Shown piece by piece: positions 18,961-29,167 of a DNA stretch of 64,000 nt (position 1 is the first letter of the stretch; each line of letters opens with the position of its first letter). A program made the position numbers and the translations under genes. The notes beneath the pieces were generated by a model. It was not told where the DNA came from. It did no database searches and saw nothing but the letters and a program-made list of their open reading frames with translations. The stretch comes from Ulvibacter sp. MAR_2010_11 (lineage in GTDB: Bacteria; Bacteroidota; Bacteroidia; Flavobacteriales; Flavobacteriaceae). Location of the stretch: positions 2,103,501 to 2,167,500 of the forward strand of contig NZ_PHTY01000001.1 of NCBI RefSeq assembly GCF_002813135.1, in the 5' to 3' direction.

Positions 18961-19596
18961 CTAATAAATTAATTCCACCTGAGATTCTAAGTAGGAGAGG
19001 GTATTAGGGCCTTCATTAAATAATAAATCCAATACCGAAAGATTTGGTAAAAAGCCGTGCTGAGCCTCCAAAACCTGTATGTAGGGCGTGAATTTTGATT
19101 GTACTTCACGTTTGGCAATGGCTAAGAAACGTAAATCTTTACATTGCGGTGTCACCTCAAAGGTCTCAGATTTGGAGCTCTCTGTTTCCAAACCGATTAA
19201 TTCCCTTAGCAGTTCAAAAATCGCGAGATTGTGTTTCAATAAGTTGTTTGCAGGTTTTGTAAATAGCGGTGCTAAATCGTCTTCATAAAATTCGAAGAAA
19301 GGAGAAGTTCGATATGCCGACTGTAATGATTTCCAGTGATGCGACTGCCATGGAAAATTGTTTTCTGCAAGTACTTCCACTGATTTCTGGCGTCTTCCTT
19401 CTTTGTTGTGCTTCACCGGAACGTTTAGCAATAAACTACCATTACTATGTGCGATATACGCCCTGTTGCGGTAGGTTTGTTTCTGGTAATTATCCTGTAC
19501 TTCAAAAACTACATGCGCTGCCTGTGCAATTGCCGCCATCTGTTCAATAGATGGGAAGTAGGTGGGGTGTAGGAGTATTTTTTCAGGGTTTGGCAC
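18961..19596 (-). CDS. WbqC family protein
   Basis: A 211-aa protein of the WbqC-like family: LLHPTYFPSIEQMAAIAQA at the start, then NYQKQTYRNRAYIAHSNG, LLNVPVKHNKE and HHWKSLQSAYRTSPFFEFY. Members occur in sugar or antigen clusters but also alone, as here; the biochemical role is not established. Downstream of lepB on the same strand with a repeat-filled 335-bp gap between. Confidence 0.92.
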   Translation of the reverse strand: MPNPEKILLHPTYFPSIEQMAAIAQAAHVVFEVQDNYQKQTYRNRAYIAHSNGSLLLNVPVKHNKEGRRQKSVEVLAENNFPWQSHHWKSLQSAYRTSPFFEFYEDDLAPLFTKPANNLLKHNLAIFELLRELIGLETESSKSETFEVTPQCKDLRFLAIAKREVQSKFTPYIQVLEAQHGFLPNLSVLDLLFNEGPNTLSYLESQVELIY

Positions 19597-19602
19597 TTTT
19601 AG

Positions 19603-19690
19603 GTTGTTAAGTTGTTGAGTTGTTGAGTCGTTGATGCGTTGTGTTGTTGAGTTGTTTAATCGTTTAGTTGTTGATGCGTCGAGGCGTTAG
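19603..19690. repeat. degenerate GTTGTTGAG-type short repeat
   Basis: About 85 bp built from imperfect copies of 8-10-bp units such as GTTGTTGAGTTGTTGAGTCG, lying just upstream of the wbqC start. The following 95 bp up to 19784 hold no gene or clear signal. Confidence 0.7.
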
Positions 19691-19784
19691 GTGTTATTTA
19701 CCGACTAGTGAAATGCGAAGTGCATTTAATTTATTGGTGATTTTTTCAATTTGTAGTTGTCCAAAATGTTCAACTTAAATATAT

Positions 19785-19920
19785 TCTAACCATCTAACCA
19801 TCTAACCATCTAACCATCTAACCATCTAACCATCTAACCATCTAACCATCTAACCATCTAACCATCTAACCATCTAACCATCTAACCATCTAACCATCTA
19901 ACCATCTAACCATCTAACCA
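19785..19920. repeat. octanucleotide tandem array (TCTAACCA)x17
   Basis: Seventeen uninterrupted, apparently identical 8-bp copies (136 bp), ending with a single variant copy (TCCAAC...) 12 bp before the lepB stop codon. There is no open frame of interest and no inverted symmetry. Confidence 0.95.
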
Positions 19921-19931
19921 TCCAACAAAAA

Positions 19932-21503
19932 TCACTTTTTCGTCGCCTTTCTTTTCTTTCTGAAAAAACTAAAAACAAACCAACCTGCCAGTGCAATCAG
20001 GAAGTATTTGAAATACGATACAGGTTCTCCATTGCCACCAACGGTTGTAAAGAGACGTTCCCAACGAATTTTGTTGGCGATACCTTTGGCATTAGTGTCC
20101 CAGCTCATCCATACAAACACCGGTTTTCCAACCACATGGTTAAACGGGACATATCCCCACATTCTGGCATCCTGTGAATTGCTTCGGTTATCACCCATCA
20201 TCCAGTAGTAGTCCATTTTAAAGGTATACTCGGTCAAGGGATTACCGTTGAGAAGTACCTGAGTCCCGGATTGGGTTATTTTATTATCAAAGCCCAACTC
20301 GCTTCCTTCATAGACTTCGATAATTCGCTTGTACATGGGAATACTCTCGGCATCGATAGCCACTGTGGCACCTGCTTTTGGTATGTAAATAGGTCCGAAG
20401 AAATCACTGTTCCAGGGAAATTTCGAATCCTGAGGGAAGGTTCCTTCGTTCCATTCGCCTTTTCTTGCTGTTGTTTTAACAATGGTATCCAGATTCGGGT
20501 AATTCTTTAGTTTTTCGTATTCGGCATCGGTCATGTGTGCCTGAAAAACCTGATAACTATTGTTCAGCGGATATAAATCGGTGATGTTGTATTGCTCGAT
20601 GGCAAATTTCGGATTAAAAGGTTTAGTGGTAGCAAACTGATACCCAAACTGAAGCTTGGCTCGATCCGGCAATTCGTTTTTCTTTCCGTTTATATAGACA
20701 TAACCGTCTCTCACTTCCAGCGAATCTCCCGGAATTCCCACACACCGTTTTACGTAATTCGATTTTTTATCGATAGGCTTGTAGGCATAACCTGTTGGCG
20801 GCGGACCAATATCCACAAAGTTGTCGACAGGCCAGCTAAACACCACAATATCGTTACGCTCAATATCCTGAAATCCCGGAAATCTGAAATAAGGAATCTG
20901 CGGCTTTGGTGCATACGATTTCACTTTGGCCACTGGAATGGTATCGTGCACCATAGGGAAGGAAATAGGTGTCATTGGTGTTCTTGCACCATAATGAAAC
21001 TTACTTACAAAAAGGAAATCTCCCACCAGCAATGTTTTTTCCAACGATGAGGTTGGAATGGTAAAGGGCTGCATGAAATAGGTATGTACAATGGTTGCAG
21101 CAACAACCGCAAATAAGATTGAACTCACCCATTCACCCGTTGACGTACGCGGTTTTAAATCCCGATTTTCAATATATGTGACGTTTTGGGTGTAATTAAT
21201 ATAGTAGATGTACAATCCTAGGGTAACAATCCCCAGCACCGTATCGGTAGTGCTGTTTCGTCCAAAACTGCGCAAGGTTTCTACCCAAACCACAGGAAAC
21301 ATAATGAGGTTTACAATTGGGACAAAGAACAGGATGGTCCACCACCAGGGTCTGTTGATGATTTTCATCAAAATAACCGCGTTGTAAACAGGTACTGCCG
21401 CTTCCCAGGCCTTTCTACCAGCGATGGTATATAACTTCCAGGTTCCTGCAAAATGTACAACCTGAAGTATCAATATAAATAATAACCAACCCGTAAAGCT
21501 CAT
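19932..21503 (-). CDS. lepB: signal peptidase I (long Bacteroidota form)
   Basis: A 523-aa type I signal peptidase that removes Sec signal peptides on the outer face of the inner membrane. N-terminal helices (about 1-110) precede the conserved core: PTSSLEKTLLVGDF with the catalytic Ser, YVKRCVGIPGDSLEV with the catalytic Lys, and MMGDNRSNSQDARMWGYV. An insert of about 150 residues between the Lys box and the GDNRSNS box makes it long, as usual in this phylum. A last helix and basic tail (FSFFRKKRKATKK) close the protein. Upstream of wbqC and 47 bp after dapB. Confidence 0.95.
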   Translation of the reverse strand: MSFTGWLLFILILQVVHFAGTWKLYTIAGRKAWEAAVPVYNAVILMKIINRPWWWTILFFVPIVNLIMFPVVWVETLRSFGRNSTTDTVLGIVTLGLYIYYINYTQNVTYIENRDLKPRTSTGEWVSSILFAVVAATIVHTYFMQPFTIPTSSLEKTLLVGDFLFVSKFHYGARTPMTPISFPMVHDTIPVAKVKSYAPKPQIPYFRFPGFQDIERNDIVVFSWPVDNFVDIGPPPTGYAYKPIDKKSNYVKRCVGIPGDSLEVRDGYVYINGKKNELPDRAKLQFGYQFATTKPFNPKFAIEQYNITDLYPLNNSYQVFQAHMTDAEYEKLKNYPNLDTIVKTTARKGEWNEGTFPQDSKFPWNSDFFGPIYIPKAGATVAIDAESIPMYKRIIEVYEGSELGFDNKITQSGTQVLLNGNPLTEYTFKMDYYWMMGDNRSNSQDARMWGYVPFNHVVGKPVFVWMSWDTNAKGIANKIRWERLFTTVGGNGEPVSYFKYFLIALAGWFVFSFFRKKRKATKK

Positions 21504-21550
21504 AGTGTTATATTTTCTGAACGATTTCCACCGAACATGATTATTTAGTT

Positions 21551-22252
21551 TTATTGTATCTGAAGTACGTCCTTCATGGAATACACTCCTTTTTTATGCT
21601 GCAGCCATTCCGCAGCCAGAATCGCACCTATTGCAAATCCGTCGCGTGAATGCGCCTCGTGTTTTAATGAAATCGTATCAATTTCGGAAGCATACGAAAC
21701 AATATGCGTTCCTTTTACATCGGATATCCGCTTCGCTGTTATGACAATTTTCTCGTCTGAAGCACTATCTAATTTCCACCCTGTTTTATTGGAATGTTTT
21801 ATAATTCCTTCAGCCAATGTAATTGCTGTTCCGCTTGGAGCGTCCTTTTTTTCGGTATGATGAATTTCTTCCATCGAAACCTGATAGTCCTTCCAGGGTT
21901 GCATTAGCCGGGCAGCGTATTCATTCAGACTAAAAAATAGATTTACACCCACGCTGAAATTGGACGCGTAGATAAAGCTTCCGTTACGGGCTTCACATAA
22001 TTTTACCATTTTAGGGTAAGCATCCAACCAACCTGTAGTTCCGGAAATCACCGGAATACCATTTTCAAGACAGCTGGTAATATTTTGTACAGCAACTTCA
22101 GGGGTGGAAAACTCAATTGCAGCCTCTGCTTCAGAAAGATTTCCTTCTGTTGTATCGCTGGAACTTCTGTAAACAACAGTATGCCCTTTTTCAGTAGCGA
22201 GTCGCTCTATGGTTTTTCCCATCTTTCCGTATCCTAACAATGCTATTTTCAT
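21551..22252 (-). CDS. dapB: 4-hydroxy-tetrahydrodipicolinate reductase
   Basis: A 233-aa NAD(P)H-dependent enzyme of the diaminopimelate/lysine pathway. Seen: N-terminal GYGKMGKTIE nucleotide loop, ISGTTGW, and the catalytic/substrate region EIHHTEKKDAPSGTA. Full length for the short Bacteroidota form. Its start overlaps the DUF5683 stop by 4 bp, so it belongs to the parA-parB-DUF5683-dapB-lepB run. Confidence 0.96.
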   Translation of the reverse strand: MKIALLGYGKMGKTIERLATEKGHTVVYRSSSDTTEGNLSEAEAAIEFSTPEVAVQNITSCLENGIPVISGTTGWLDAYPKMVKLCEARNGSFIYASNFSVGVNLFFSLNEYAARLMQPWKDYQVSMEEIHHTEKKDAPSGTAITLAEGIIKHSNKTGWKLDSASDEKIVITAKRISDVKGTHIVSYASEIDTISLKHEAHSRDGFAIGAILAAEWLQHKKGVYSMKDVLQIQ

Positions 22253-22827
22253 TTTAAACTGTACTTTAAGGACAGTCCGTATTGGGGCTGTGCATTCAAC
22301 GGATTTAAATCGAAATTAGGCTGTAATGATAGATCGTCGTTTACATTAAACTGCTTTAAGTGGGCATCGACATTGGCATCGACTACATTTACCAAATAAA
22401 AGGCCAGGGCGACGATAATACTAACATCCTTGTTCTTTTGTGCAGTTTTTTGGGCATCGATCAAGCGGTCAGTAGAAATTCCCTGAAACTCATCATCTGT
22501 ATAACCCGCCAATCTTCTTTTGTATGCATCCCGAAAGCGATCATAGTCTTTGTCGTTGTCCAAATAAAAATAAATTCCGGTGGCAATACCGGCATAGATA
22601 ATAGGAATTTTCCAGTACTTTTTATTGTAAGCTTGTCCCAAACCGGGTAGAACGGCCGAGTAGAAGGCGGCGGTTGAAGGGGCAAGAGGATTGTAGGGTT
22701 CGGTTGTAGTGAGACTGTCTCTTACCACCAGTATTTTTTCTTCTTTAACCGAAAGGGAATCGGAAGTTTGGGCAAAGATTGTAAGTGCCGGTACTATTAA
22801 AAAGATATAGAATAGCTTATTTTTCAC
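22249..22827 (-). CDS. DUF5683 family envelope protein
   Basis: A 192-aa protein with a signal peptide (about 1-19, ...TIFAQ) and two hydrophobic segments, one around KIPIIYAGIATGIYFYL and one around VSIIVALAFYLVNVVDA. The SAVLPGLGQAYNKKYWK motif is typical of DUF5683. Function unknown. It sits between parB (11-bp overlap) and dapB (4-bp overlap), a neighbourhood I recall as common in Flavobacteriaceae, although no functional link is shown. Confidence 0.88.
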   Translation of the reverse strand: MKNKLFYIFLIVPALTIFAQTSDSLSVKEEKILVVRDSLTTTEPYNPLAPSTAAFYSAVLPGLGQAYNKKYWKIPIIYAGIATGIYFYLDNDKDYDRFRDAYKRRLAGYTDDEFQGISTDRLIDAQKTAQKNKDVSIIVALAFYLVNVVDANVDAHLKQFNVNDDLSLQPNFDLNPLNAQPQYGLSLKYSLK

Positions 22828-23716
22828 TTTTTATGAGCTTCAAAATACGGGCTAAGTCCTCTCTGTCCTTAAATGAAATAACCATTTGTCCTTTCCCTGA
22901 ATTCGAGACTTTTACGTCCACTTTGCTTCCAAACAGATCCGAAAGATCTTTTTTGGCATCGTTTGCATAATTGGGTAATGCCTTCTTTTTAGGTGCTTCT
23001 ACCTGGGTAGACGATTTGTGATTACGCACTAATGCTTCGGTGTCACGAACCGATAGTTTATCGGATACAATTTTCTCGTAGATATCTAACTGTTCGTTGG
23101 TATCTTCAATATTTATCAAGGCTCTTCCATGACCCATTGAGATAAAACCATCGCGCATCCCGGTTTGAATAATGGGATCCAGCTTCAGTAAGCGCAAATA
23201 ATTAGCAATAGTGGAACGATTTTTACCCACGCGATCACTTAATTCTTCCTGAGTTACTTCAATTTCTTCAATTAAACGCTGATAGGAAAGTGCAATTTCA
23301 ATAGGATCTAAATCCTGACGCTGAATGTTCTCCACCAAGGCCATTTCGAGCGATTCCTGATCGTTGGCAATACGAATGTAGGACGGAATGGTCTCTAAGC
23401 CAATGAGTTTTGAAGCTCTAAAACGACGTTCTCCACTAACAAGCTGGTATTTGTTAAAGTCTAATTTCCGAACGGTTATCGGCTGAATTACACCCAATTC
23501 TTTTATGGAAGACGCTAGTTCCCGAAGCGATTCTTCATTAAAACTCGTTCTGGGCTGAAAGGGATTTACTTCGATGGTACTCAATTCCAGTTCGACGATG
23601 CTGCCCACTACCTTGTCGGCATTCTTGTCGCTTGCTGTAATAATATCGTTGGAAGGGTCTTTCAGTAAAGCCGAAAGTCCGCGTCCCAAAGCCTGTTTTT
23701 TTGTTGCTTTCGCCAT
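22817..23716 (-). CDS. parB: chromosome partitioning protein ParB
   Basis: A 299-aa CTP-dependent DNA clamp that binds parS and guides chromosome segregation. Seen: N-terminal ALGRGLSALL, NPFQPRTSFNEESLRELA, the GERRFRA CTP-binding box, ALVENIQRQDL and the HTH segment VTQEELSDRVGKNRSTIANYLRLLKL. The frame is open to 23740, but MAKATKKQALGRG at 23716 is the family-like start; it overlaps the parA stop by 1 bp or more only in the longer version. No parS-like palindrome was found in this window. Confidence 0.95.
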   Translation of the reverse strand: MAKATKKQALGRGLSALLKDPSNDIITASDKNADKVVGSIVELELSTIEVNPFQPRTSFNEESLRELASSIKELGVIQPITVRKLDFNKYQLVSGERRFRASKLIGLETIPSYIRIANDQESLEMALVENIQRQDLDPIEIALSYQRLIEEIEVTQEELSDRVGKNRSTIANYLRLLKLDPIIQTGMRDGFISMGHGRALINIEDTNEQLDIYEKIVSDKLSVRDTEALVRNHKSSTQVEAPKKKALPNYANDAKKDLSDLFGSKVDVKVSNSGKGQMVISFKDREDLARILKLIKSEK

Positions 23717-23723
23717 CCCGAAA

Positions 23724-24488
23724 TTATTGGTTTTTCTCAATTAATTCCTGTGCCAAACTTAAGTAATTATTGGCACCTTTACTACCCGCATCGTAACTAA
23801 TAATACTCTCACCGTAACTTGGGGCTTCACTTAAACGCACGTTTCGCTGAATGATTGTTTTAAATACCATCTCATCGAAGTGTTTTTTTACTTCATCCAC
23901 CACCTGATTGGATAATCGCAAGCGCGAATCGTACATGGTTAGCAACAGCCCTTCAATATCGAGATTCTGATTGTGAATTTTTTGAACACTTTTCACCGTA
24001 TTCAATAATTTTCCCAGACCTTCCAGCGCAAAGTATTCACATTGAATTGGAATCATAACGCTATCGGCTGCAGTTAGAGCGTTTAGAGTTAACAAACCCA
24101 ACGAAGGAGCACAGTCAATTAAAATAAAATCGTAGTCCTTTTTTAAATCGATTATTGCTTTTTTAAGCATCGACTCGCGATTCTTTTTGTCCACCAGTTC
24201 TATTTCGATGGCAACCAGATCTATATGGGCAGGAATTAGGTCTAAATTGGGAGAATTTGTTGAAATGATTACCTCCTTAGCAGAAGCGGTATGTTCTAAC
24301 AGCTGGTAGGTCCCTTTTTCAACGTTTTCCACGTCAATACCCAACCCCGAAGTGGCATTGGCTTGTGGGTCGGCGTCTATCAACAAAACTTTCTTCTCTA
24401 AAACGCCTAAGGAAGCGGCCAAATTTATTGAAGTTGTCGTTTTGCCAACACCTCCTTTTTGATTTGCAATCGCAATTATTTTACCCAT
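23724..24488 (-). CDS. parA: chromosome partitioning ATPase ParA (Soj)
   Basis: A 254-aa deviant Walker ATPase: NQKGGVGKTTTSINLAASLG (about 9-28), LLIDADPQANAT and DFILIDCAPSLGLLTLNAL. Works with ParB in origin segregation. Full length. It heads the parA-parB-DUF5683-dapB transcript. Its upstream region is 150 bp of unique AT-rich sequence and then the 119-bp repeat array. Confidence 0.96.
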   Translation of the reverse strand: MGKIIAIANQKGGVGKTTTSINLAASLGVLEKKVLLIDADPQANATSGLGIDVENVEKGTYQLLEHTASAKEVIISTNSPNLDLIPAHIDLVAIEIELVDKKNRESMLKKAIIDLKKDYDFILIDCAPSLGLLTLNALTAADSVMIPIQCEYFALEGLGKLLNTVKSVQKIHNQNLDIEGLLLTMYDSRLRLSNQVVDEVKKHFDEMVFKTIIQRNVRLSEAPSYGESIISYDAGSKGANNYLSLAQELIEKNQ

Positions 24489-24637
24489 TAAATTCTGACA
24501 AATTTTAGCTATAAAAATACAACTTATTATGCGGATAGAAAATGTAATTTGTTAACAGGAAGTGAACAAATTATTTAGTGTTTTACAGCCTGTGTTTTAC
24601 GATTTTTTTGGTGCGTATTATCCTTATTTTGGAGTAC

Positions 24638-25568
24638 TAACGGCAAATCCCCAAAAATGGTTGCTGTGCAACCTATCCATTTTCGTGGATTCGCCACCAC
24701 ACTCAAAGTTTTCTATTTACTTTTCTTAGAGCGGAAGTATTGCCTTTTTGATTTGATAACGGCAAATCCCAAAAAATGGTTGCTGTGCAACTTATCCATT
24801 TTTATGGATTCGCCACCACACTCAAAGTTTTCTATTTATTTTTCTTAGAGCGGAAGTATTGCCTTTTTGATTTGATAACGGCAAATCCCCAAAAATGGTT
24901 GCAGTGCAACCTATCCATTTTCGTGGATTCGCCACCATACTCAAAGTTTTCTATTTACTTTTCTTCGAGCGGAAGTATTGCCTTTTTGATTTGATAACGG
25001 CAAATCCCCAAAAATGGTTGCAGTGCAACCTATCCATTTTCGTGGATTCGCCACCACACTCAAAGTTTTCTATTTACTTTTCTTGGAACGGAAGTATTGC
25101 CCTTTTTGATTTGATAACGGCAAATCCCAAAAAATGGTTGCTGTGCAACTTATCCATTTTTGTGCATTCGCCACCACACTCAAAGTTTTCTATTTATTTT
25201 TCTTAGAGCGGAAGCATTGCTTTTTTGATTGATTAACGGCAAATCCCCAAAAATGGTTGGAGTGCAACTTATCCATTTTTATGGATTCGCCACCACACTC
25301 AAAGTTTTCTATTTACTTTTCTTAGAGCGGAAGCATTGCTTTTTTGATTGATTAACGGCAAATCCCCAAAAATGGTTGCTGTGCAACTTATCCATTTTTA
25401 TGGATTCGCCACCACACTCAAAGTTTTCTATTTATTTTTCTTAGAGCGGAAATATTGCCTTTTTGATTGGATAACGGCAAATCCCAAAAAATGGTTGCTG
25501 TGCAACTTATCCATTTTTATGGATTCGCCACCACACTCAAAGTTTTCTATTTACTTTTCTTAGAGCGG
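24638..25568. repeat. eight-copy 119-bp tandem array with internal hairpin
   Basis: Eight units whose CGGCAAAT landmarks fall at 24641, 24760, 24879, 24998, 25118, 25237, 25356 and 25475 (period 119, once 120). Units differ by a few bases. Each holds an imperfect inverted repeat of about 55 bp: GGCAAATCCCC... against ...GTGGATTCGCC, with GGTTGC-TGT-GCAACC at its tip. Unit 8 runs into the SDR gene, so every unit carries a copy of the last codons and stop of that gene (RSKKSK-stop on the minus strand). Small frames across it (for example starting ATGGTTGC) are by-products. It fills the gap between the SDR gene and parA. Confidence 0.95.
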
Positions 25569-26428
25569 ATCATGGCCTCCAGCATATCCCACATTTGTTC
25601 GGGGACTTCTTCAAGAAGGTTCATTTGTCCGGCTCCCTTTAGCCATTCACCCCCGTCGATAGTGACAACTTCTCCGTTGAGGTAGGCAGAAAAATCAGAC
25701 ACCAAATAGGCCGCAAGATTGGCAAGCTCCTGATGGTCTCCCACACGCTTTAAAGGCACTTTTTTAGCAAGATCGAATTTCTCTTTAAGCTCACCGGGCA
25801 GTAATCTGTCCCAGGCTCCCTTTGTAGGAAAAGGTCCCGGCGCGATTGCGTTAAAGCGCATCCCGTATTTTGCCCATTCCACAGCCAATGAACGTGTCAT
25901 AGCCAAAACTCCTGCTTTGGCAGCGGCACTCGGCACCACATAGGCAGACCCCGTCCAAGCGTAGGTGGTTACAATATTTAAAACTACTTTATTTGTTTCT
26001 TTTTTATTAATCCAGTGCTTTCCAAAGGCCAGCGTACAGTTTTTTGTTCCTTTTAGTACAATGTCGATAATAGTATCGAAGGCATTTGCTGAAAGTCGCT
26101 CTGTAGGGGAGATAAAATTTCCAGCAGCGTTGTTTAGTAAGACGTCGACTTTTCCAAATTCTTTTACCGAAGCAGCTACCATGGCTTCTACTTCATCATA
26201 ATTTCGAACATCACACTGCACCGGAAGTACTTTACCTCCTGTTTGGGCTTCTAATTCGACCTTTACAGCTTGTAATTTTTCTATGTTTCTGGAGGTAATA
26301 ACGACATTGGCACCTAATTCTAAGAAATAAGTGGTCATCGATTTGCCCAAGCCGCTACCGCCGCCTGTCACTACTATGGTTTTGCCTTTTAAAGCGTCGT
26401 CCCGCAACATTTTTCCTGAATAATTCAT
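25547..26428 (-). CDS. SDR family reductase, 2,4-dienoyl-CoA reductase-like
   Basis: A 293-aa short-chain dehydrogenase with TGGGSGLGKSM for NAD(P) binding, NNAAGNF, and the SLAVEWAKYGMRFNAIAPGPF region. The usual YxxxK catalytic Tyr is replaced (VVPSAAAKAG keeps the Lys), as in peroxisomal-type 2,4-dienoyl-CoA reductases. That points to oxidation of unsaturated fatty acids. The last codons and the stop lie inside the 119-bp repeat unit, so the extreme C-terminus (RSKKSK) may be repeat-derived. Same strand as the methylmalonyl-CoA mutase genes upstream. Confidence 0.9.
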   Translation of the reverse strand: MNYSGKMLRDDALKGKTIVVTGGGSGLGKSMTTYFLELGANVVITSRNIEKLQAVKVELEAQTGGKVLPVQCDVRNYDEVEAMVAASVKEFGKVDVLLNNAAGNFISPTERLSANAFDTIIDIVLKGTKNCTLAFGKHWINKKETNKVVLNIVTTYAWTGSAYVVPSAAAKAGVLAMTRSLAVEWAKYGMRFNAIAPGPFPTKGAWDRLLPGELKEKFDLAKKVPLKRVGDHQELANLAAYLVSDFSAYLNGEVVTIDGGEWLKGAGQMNLLEEVPEQMWDMLEAMIRSKKSK

Positions 26429-26497
26429 TGTGTTGTTTTGTTTGAAATGTAAAAATAGACAATCGAAGTCAATTATTATGCGCGCATAGCAAACAAA

Positions 26498-27034
26498 TTA
26501 GGTTGCTTCACTTTTGTAGACCACGCAATGTTTAAATCTGGGGTCACCAACCATCATGGGATGTTGCACAGTTCCTATGTATTCCATGCCAATTTTTTTC
26601 ATCACATTTTCAGACGCAGTATTTGTATCGGTTGTAAAGGCAAGGACTTCTTTAATTTGAAACTGATTAAACGCTGCTTCCAAACATGCTTTTGCTGCTT
26701 CGGTTGCGTATCCTTTTCCCCAGGCGGTTTTTTTAAGACGCCATCCAATATCAACGCAGGGTGTAAATTCACTCTCCCAAGTTTGATTCATTATGCCGGC
26801 AAAACCTATAAACTCCGCTGTTTCCAATTCGTCTACCGCAAAATAGCAATAGCCATGCTCGTGGAAGTGATTTTGTAAACGTTGTATTAATGTAATCGTT
26901 TCTACGTTAGATAAAGGCTTCGGAAAATGTTGCATCACGGCCTGGTCCTTACACATTTCAATAAATGGTTTTTCATCGGAAGGCAACCAATTTCGCAAGC
27001 CGAGTCTTTCGGTTTCTATGATGTAGTTTTTCAT
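26498..27034 (-). CDS. GNAT family N-acetyltransferase (RimJ/RimL-like)
   Basis: A 178-aa acetyltransferase: [20 protein letters not shown] at the N-terminus and [20 protein letters not shown] carrying the acetyl-CoA loop (GKGYATE). The RimJ/L subgroup acetylates ribosomal proteins or small amines; the substrate here is unknown. Overlaps the mutB stop by 4 bp, so it is probably expressed with the mutase. Confidence 0.9.
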   Translation of the reverse strand: MKNYIIETERLGLRNWLPSDEKPFIEMCKDQAVMQHFPKPLSNVETITLIQRLQNHFHEHGYCYFAVDELETAEFIGFAGIMNQTWESEFTPCVDIGWRLKKTAWGKGYATEAAKACLEAAFNQFQIKEVLAFTTDTNTASENVMKKIGMEYIGTVQHPMMVGDPRFKHCVVYKSEAT

Positions 27035-29166
27035 TCTGAAACCGAATCAATCAAAATTTGAAGAATTTCAATAGCCGCTTCACTAATTTTCGTACCCGGG
27101 CCGTAAACAGCAACGGCGCCTGCATCGAACAGAAACTGATAATCCTGTGCGGGAATTACACCGCCAACAATTACCATAATATCATCACGGCCGTATTTTT
27201 TTAAGGCTTCAATAACCTGAGGCACCAGTGTTTTGTGGCCAGCCGCGAGGGAAGAAACTCCTAAAATATGTACGTCGTTTTCAACAGCTTGTTTGGCAGC
27301 TTCGGCGGGGGTTTGGAATAACGGACCAATATCTACATCAAAACCCACATCGGCGTAGCCTGTAGCTACAACTTTTGCTCCCCGATCATGACCATCTTGG
27401 CCCATTTTGGCAATCATAATGCGTGGACGACGCCCTTCCAATTCTGCAAACTGGTCGGCCATCTGTCTCGCCTTTTCAAAAGAAGGATCTTTTTTTATTT
27501 CTTTACTGTACACTCCGCTAAACGATTTGATTTGTGCCTTGTACCGCCCGAAAACCGATTCGAGGGCATCACTTATTTCTCCCAAAGTAGCTCTTTCTCT
27601 GGCCGCTTCAATAGCTAAAGCTAGTAAATTTCCGTCACCTGTTTTGGCACATTGGGTTAATTTTGAAAGTGTTTGCGTTACTTTTTCAGCATTTCTGCCC
27701 GATTTGATACTATTTAAACGCTCAATTTGCGACAAACGCACCTTCTCATTGTCCACATCCAGGATTTGTAAAGGATCTTCCTTATCGAGTCTGTATTTGT
27801 TTACGCCCACAATGATGTCCTGTCCGCTGTCAATTCTGGCCTGCTTTCGAGCTGCGGCCTCTTCAATTCGAAGTTTTGGAATTCCCGCCTCGATAGCCTT
27901 GGTCATCCCGCCAAGTTGTTCAACTTCCTGAATTAGTTTCCATGCTTTTTCGGCGATATCATTTGTGAGGTTTTCAACATAGTAACTGCCTGCCCAGGGA
28001 TCGACCGTTTTAGTGATTTTAGTTTCCTGCTGCAGGTAAATTTGTGTATTTCGAGCAATACGAGCCGAGAAATCCGTGGGAAGTGCAATGGCTTCATCCA
28101 GGGCATTGGTATGTAAAGATTGGGTGCCTCCAAAAGCAGCGGCAGCAGCTTCAATACATGTTCGAGCTACATTGTTAAACGGATCTTGTTCGGTAAGGCT
28201 CCAGCCACTGGTTTGACAATGGGTGCGAAGGGTCAATGATTTTTCATTTTTAGGATTGAATTGTTTTACCAGTTTGGCCCATAGCATACGAGCGGCTCTC
28301 ATTTTGGCAATTTCCATAAAGTGATTCATTCCTATAGCCCAGAAAAATGAAAGGCGAGGCGCAAAAGTATCTATATCCATTCCGGCTGCTATTCCGGTGC
28401 GTATGTATTCCAAACCATCGGCCAGTGTGTAGGCCAGTTCGATATCACAGGTAGCTCCTGCCTCCTGCATATGATATCCGGAGATAGAAATAGAATTGAA
28501 TTTCGGCATCTTTTCGGATGTAAATTCAAAAATATCACCGATAATTTTCATCGAAGGAGCAGGAGGGTAGATGTAGGTATTCCTAACCATAAACTCCTTT
28601 AAAATATCATTCTGAATGGTTCCTGAAAGCGCGTCAAATGAAATCCCCTGTTCTTCGGCCGCGACAATATAAAAAGCCATGATGGGTAAAACGGCCCCAT
28701 TCATGGTCATCGACACGCTCATTTTGTCTAACGGAATTTTATCGAACAAAATTTTCATGTCCTCTACACTGTCTATAGCAACTCCTGCCTTTCCAACATC
28801 ACCAACAACACGCTCATGATCGCTGTCGTATCCTCTGTGCGTCGCCAAATCGAAGGCTACGGATAATCCTTTTTGGCCGCCGGCCAGATTGCGTCTGTAA
28901 AAAGCATTACTCTCTTCGGCGGTAGAAAAACCGGCATACTGTCGAATGGTCCAGGGTCTTTGAACAAACATAGTAGCATACGGTCCACGAAGATTGGGTG
29001 CTATTCCGGCAACAAAATCGAGATGCTGCAAATTTGAAACATCGGCTGCGACATATTTTTTTTGAACCGGAATATCTTCAGCTGTTAAAAAAGTAGTTTT
29101 CTCAGCACTTTTTTTCGCAACTTCCGCCGATTGTAAGCTTATATGTTGGATATTTTTTCTACTCAT
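27031..29166 (-). CDS. mutB: methylmalonyl-CoA mutase, large (B12-binding) subunit
   Basis: A 711-aa adenosylcobalamin enzyme that interconverts succinyl-CoA and methylmalonyl-CoA. Seen: [18 protein letters not shown] and [16 protein letters not shown] in the catalytic barrel, and the C-terminal B12 domain with [20 protein letters not shown] (His is the lower cobalt ligand) and [13 protein letters not shown]. Full length. Works as a heterodimer with the small subunit at 29884-31248; a lipoprotein gene is inserted between the two. Confidence 0.97.
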   Translation of the reverse strand: MSRKNIQHISLQSAEVAKKSAEKTTFLTAEDIPVQKKYVAADVSNLQHLDFVAGIAPNLRGPYATMFVQRPWTIRQYAGFSTAEESNAFYRRNLAGGQKGLSVAFDLATHRGYDSDHERVVGDVGKAGVAIDSVEDMKILFDKIPLDKMSVSMTMNGAVLPIMAFYIVAAEEQGISFDALSGTIQNDILKEFMVRNTYIYPPAPSMKIIGDIFEFTSEKMPKFNSISISGYHMQEAGATCDIELAYTLADGLEYIRTGIAAGMDIDTFAPRLSFFWAIGMNHFMEIAKMRAARMLWAKLVKQFNPKNEKSLTLRTHCQTSGWSLTEQDPFNNVARTCIEAAAAAFGGTQSLHTNALDEAIALPTDFSARIARNTQIYLQQETKITKTVDPWAGSYYVENLTNDIAEKAWKLIQEVEQLGGMTKAIEAGIPKLRIEEAAARKQARIDSGQDIIVGVNKYRLDKEDPLQILDVDNEKVRLSQIERLNSIKSGRNAEKVTQTLSKLTQCAKTGDGNLLALAIEAARERATLGEISDALESVFGRYKAQIKSFSGVYSKEIKKDPSFEKARQMADQFAELEGRRPRIMIAKMGQDGHDRGAKVVATGYADVGFDVDIGPLFQTPAEAAKQAVENDVHILGVSSLAAGHKTLVPQVIEALKKYGRDDIMVIVGGVIPAQDYQFLFDAGAVAVYGPGTKISEAAIEILQILIDSVSE

Positions 29167-29167
29167 T

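Noticed and set aside
24489-24637. parS site near parAB
   Set aside because: No GTTTCACGTGAAAC or GTTCCACGTGGAAC-like palindrome was found in this gap or in the array.
24657-25685. Series of overlapping plus-strand frames (MVAVQPIHFRGFATTLKVFY type)
   Set aside because: They are the same text read through the 119-bp array; they begin and end at repeat positions and drift in frame because 119 is not a multiple of three.
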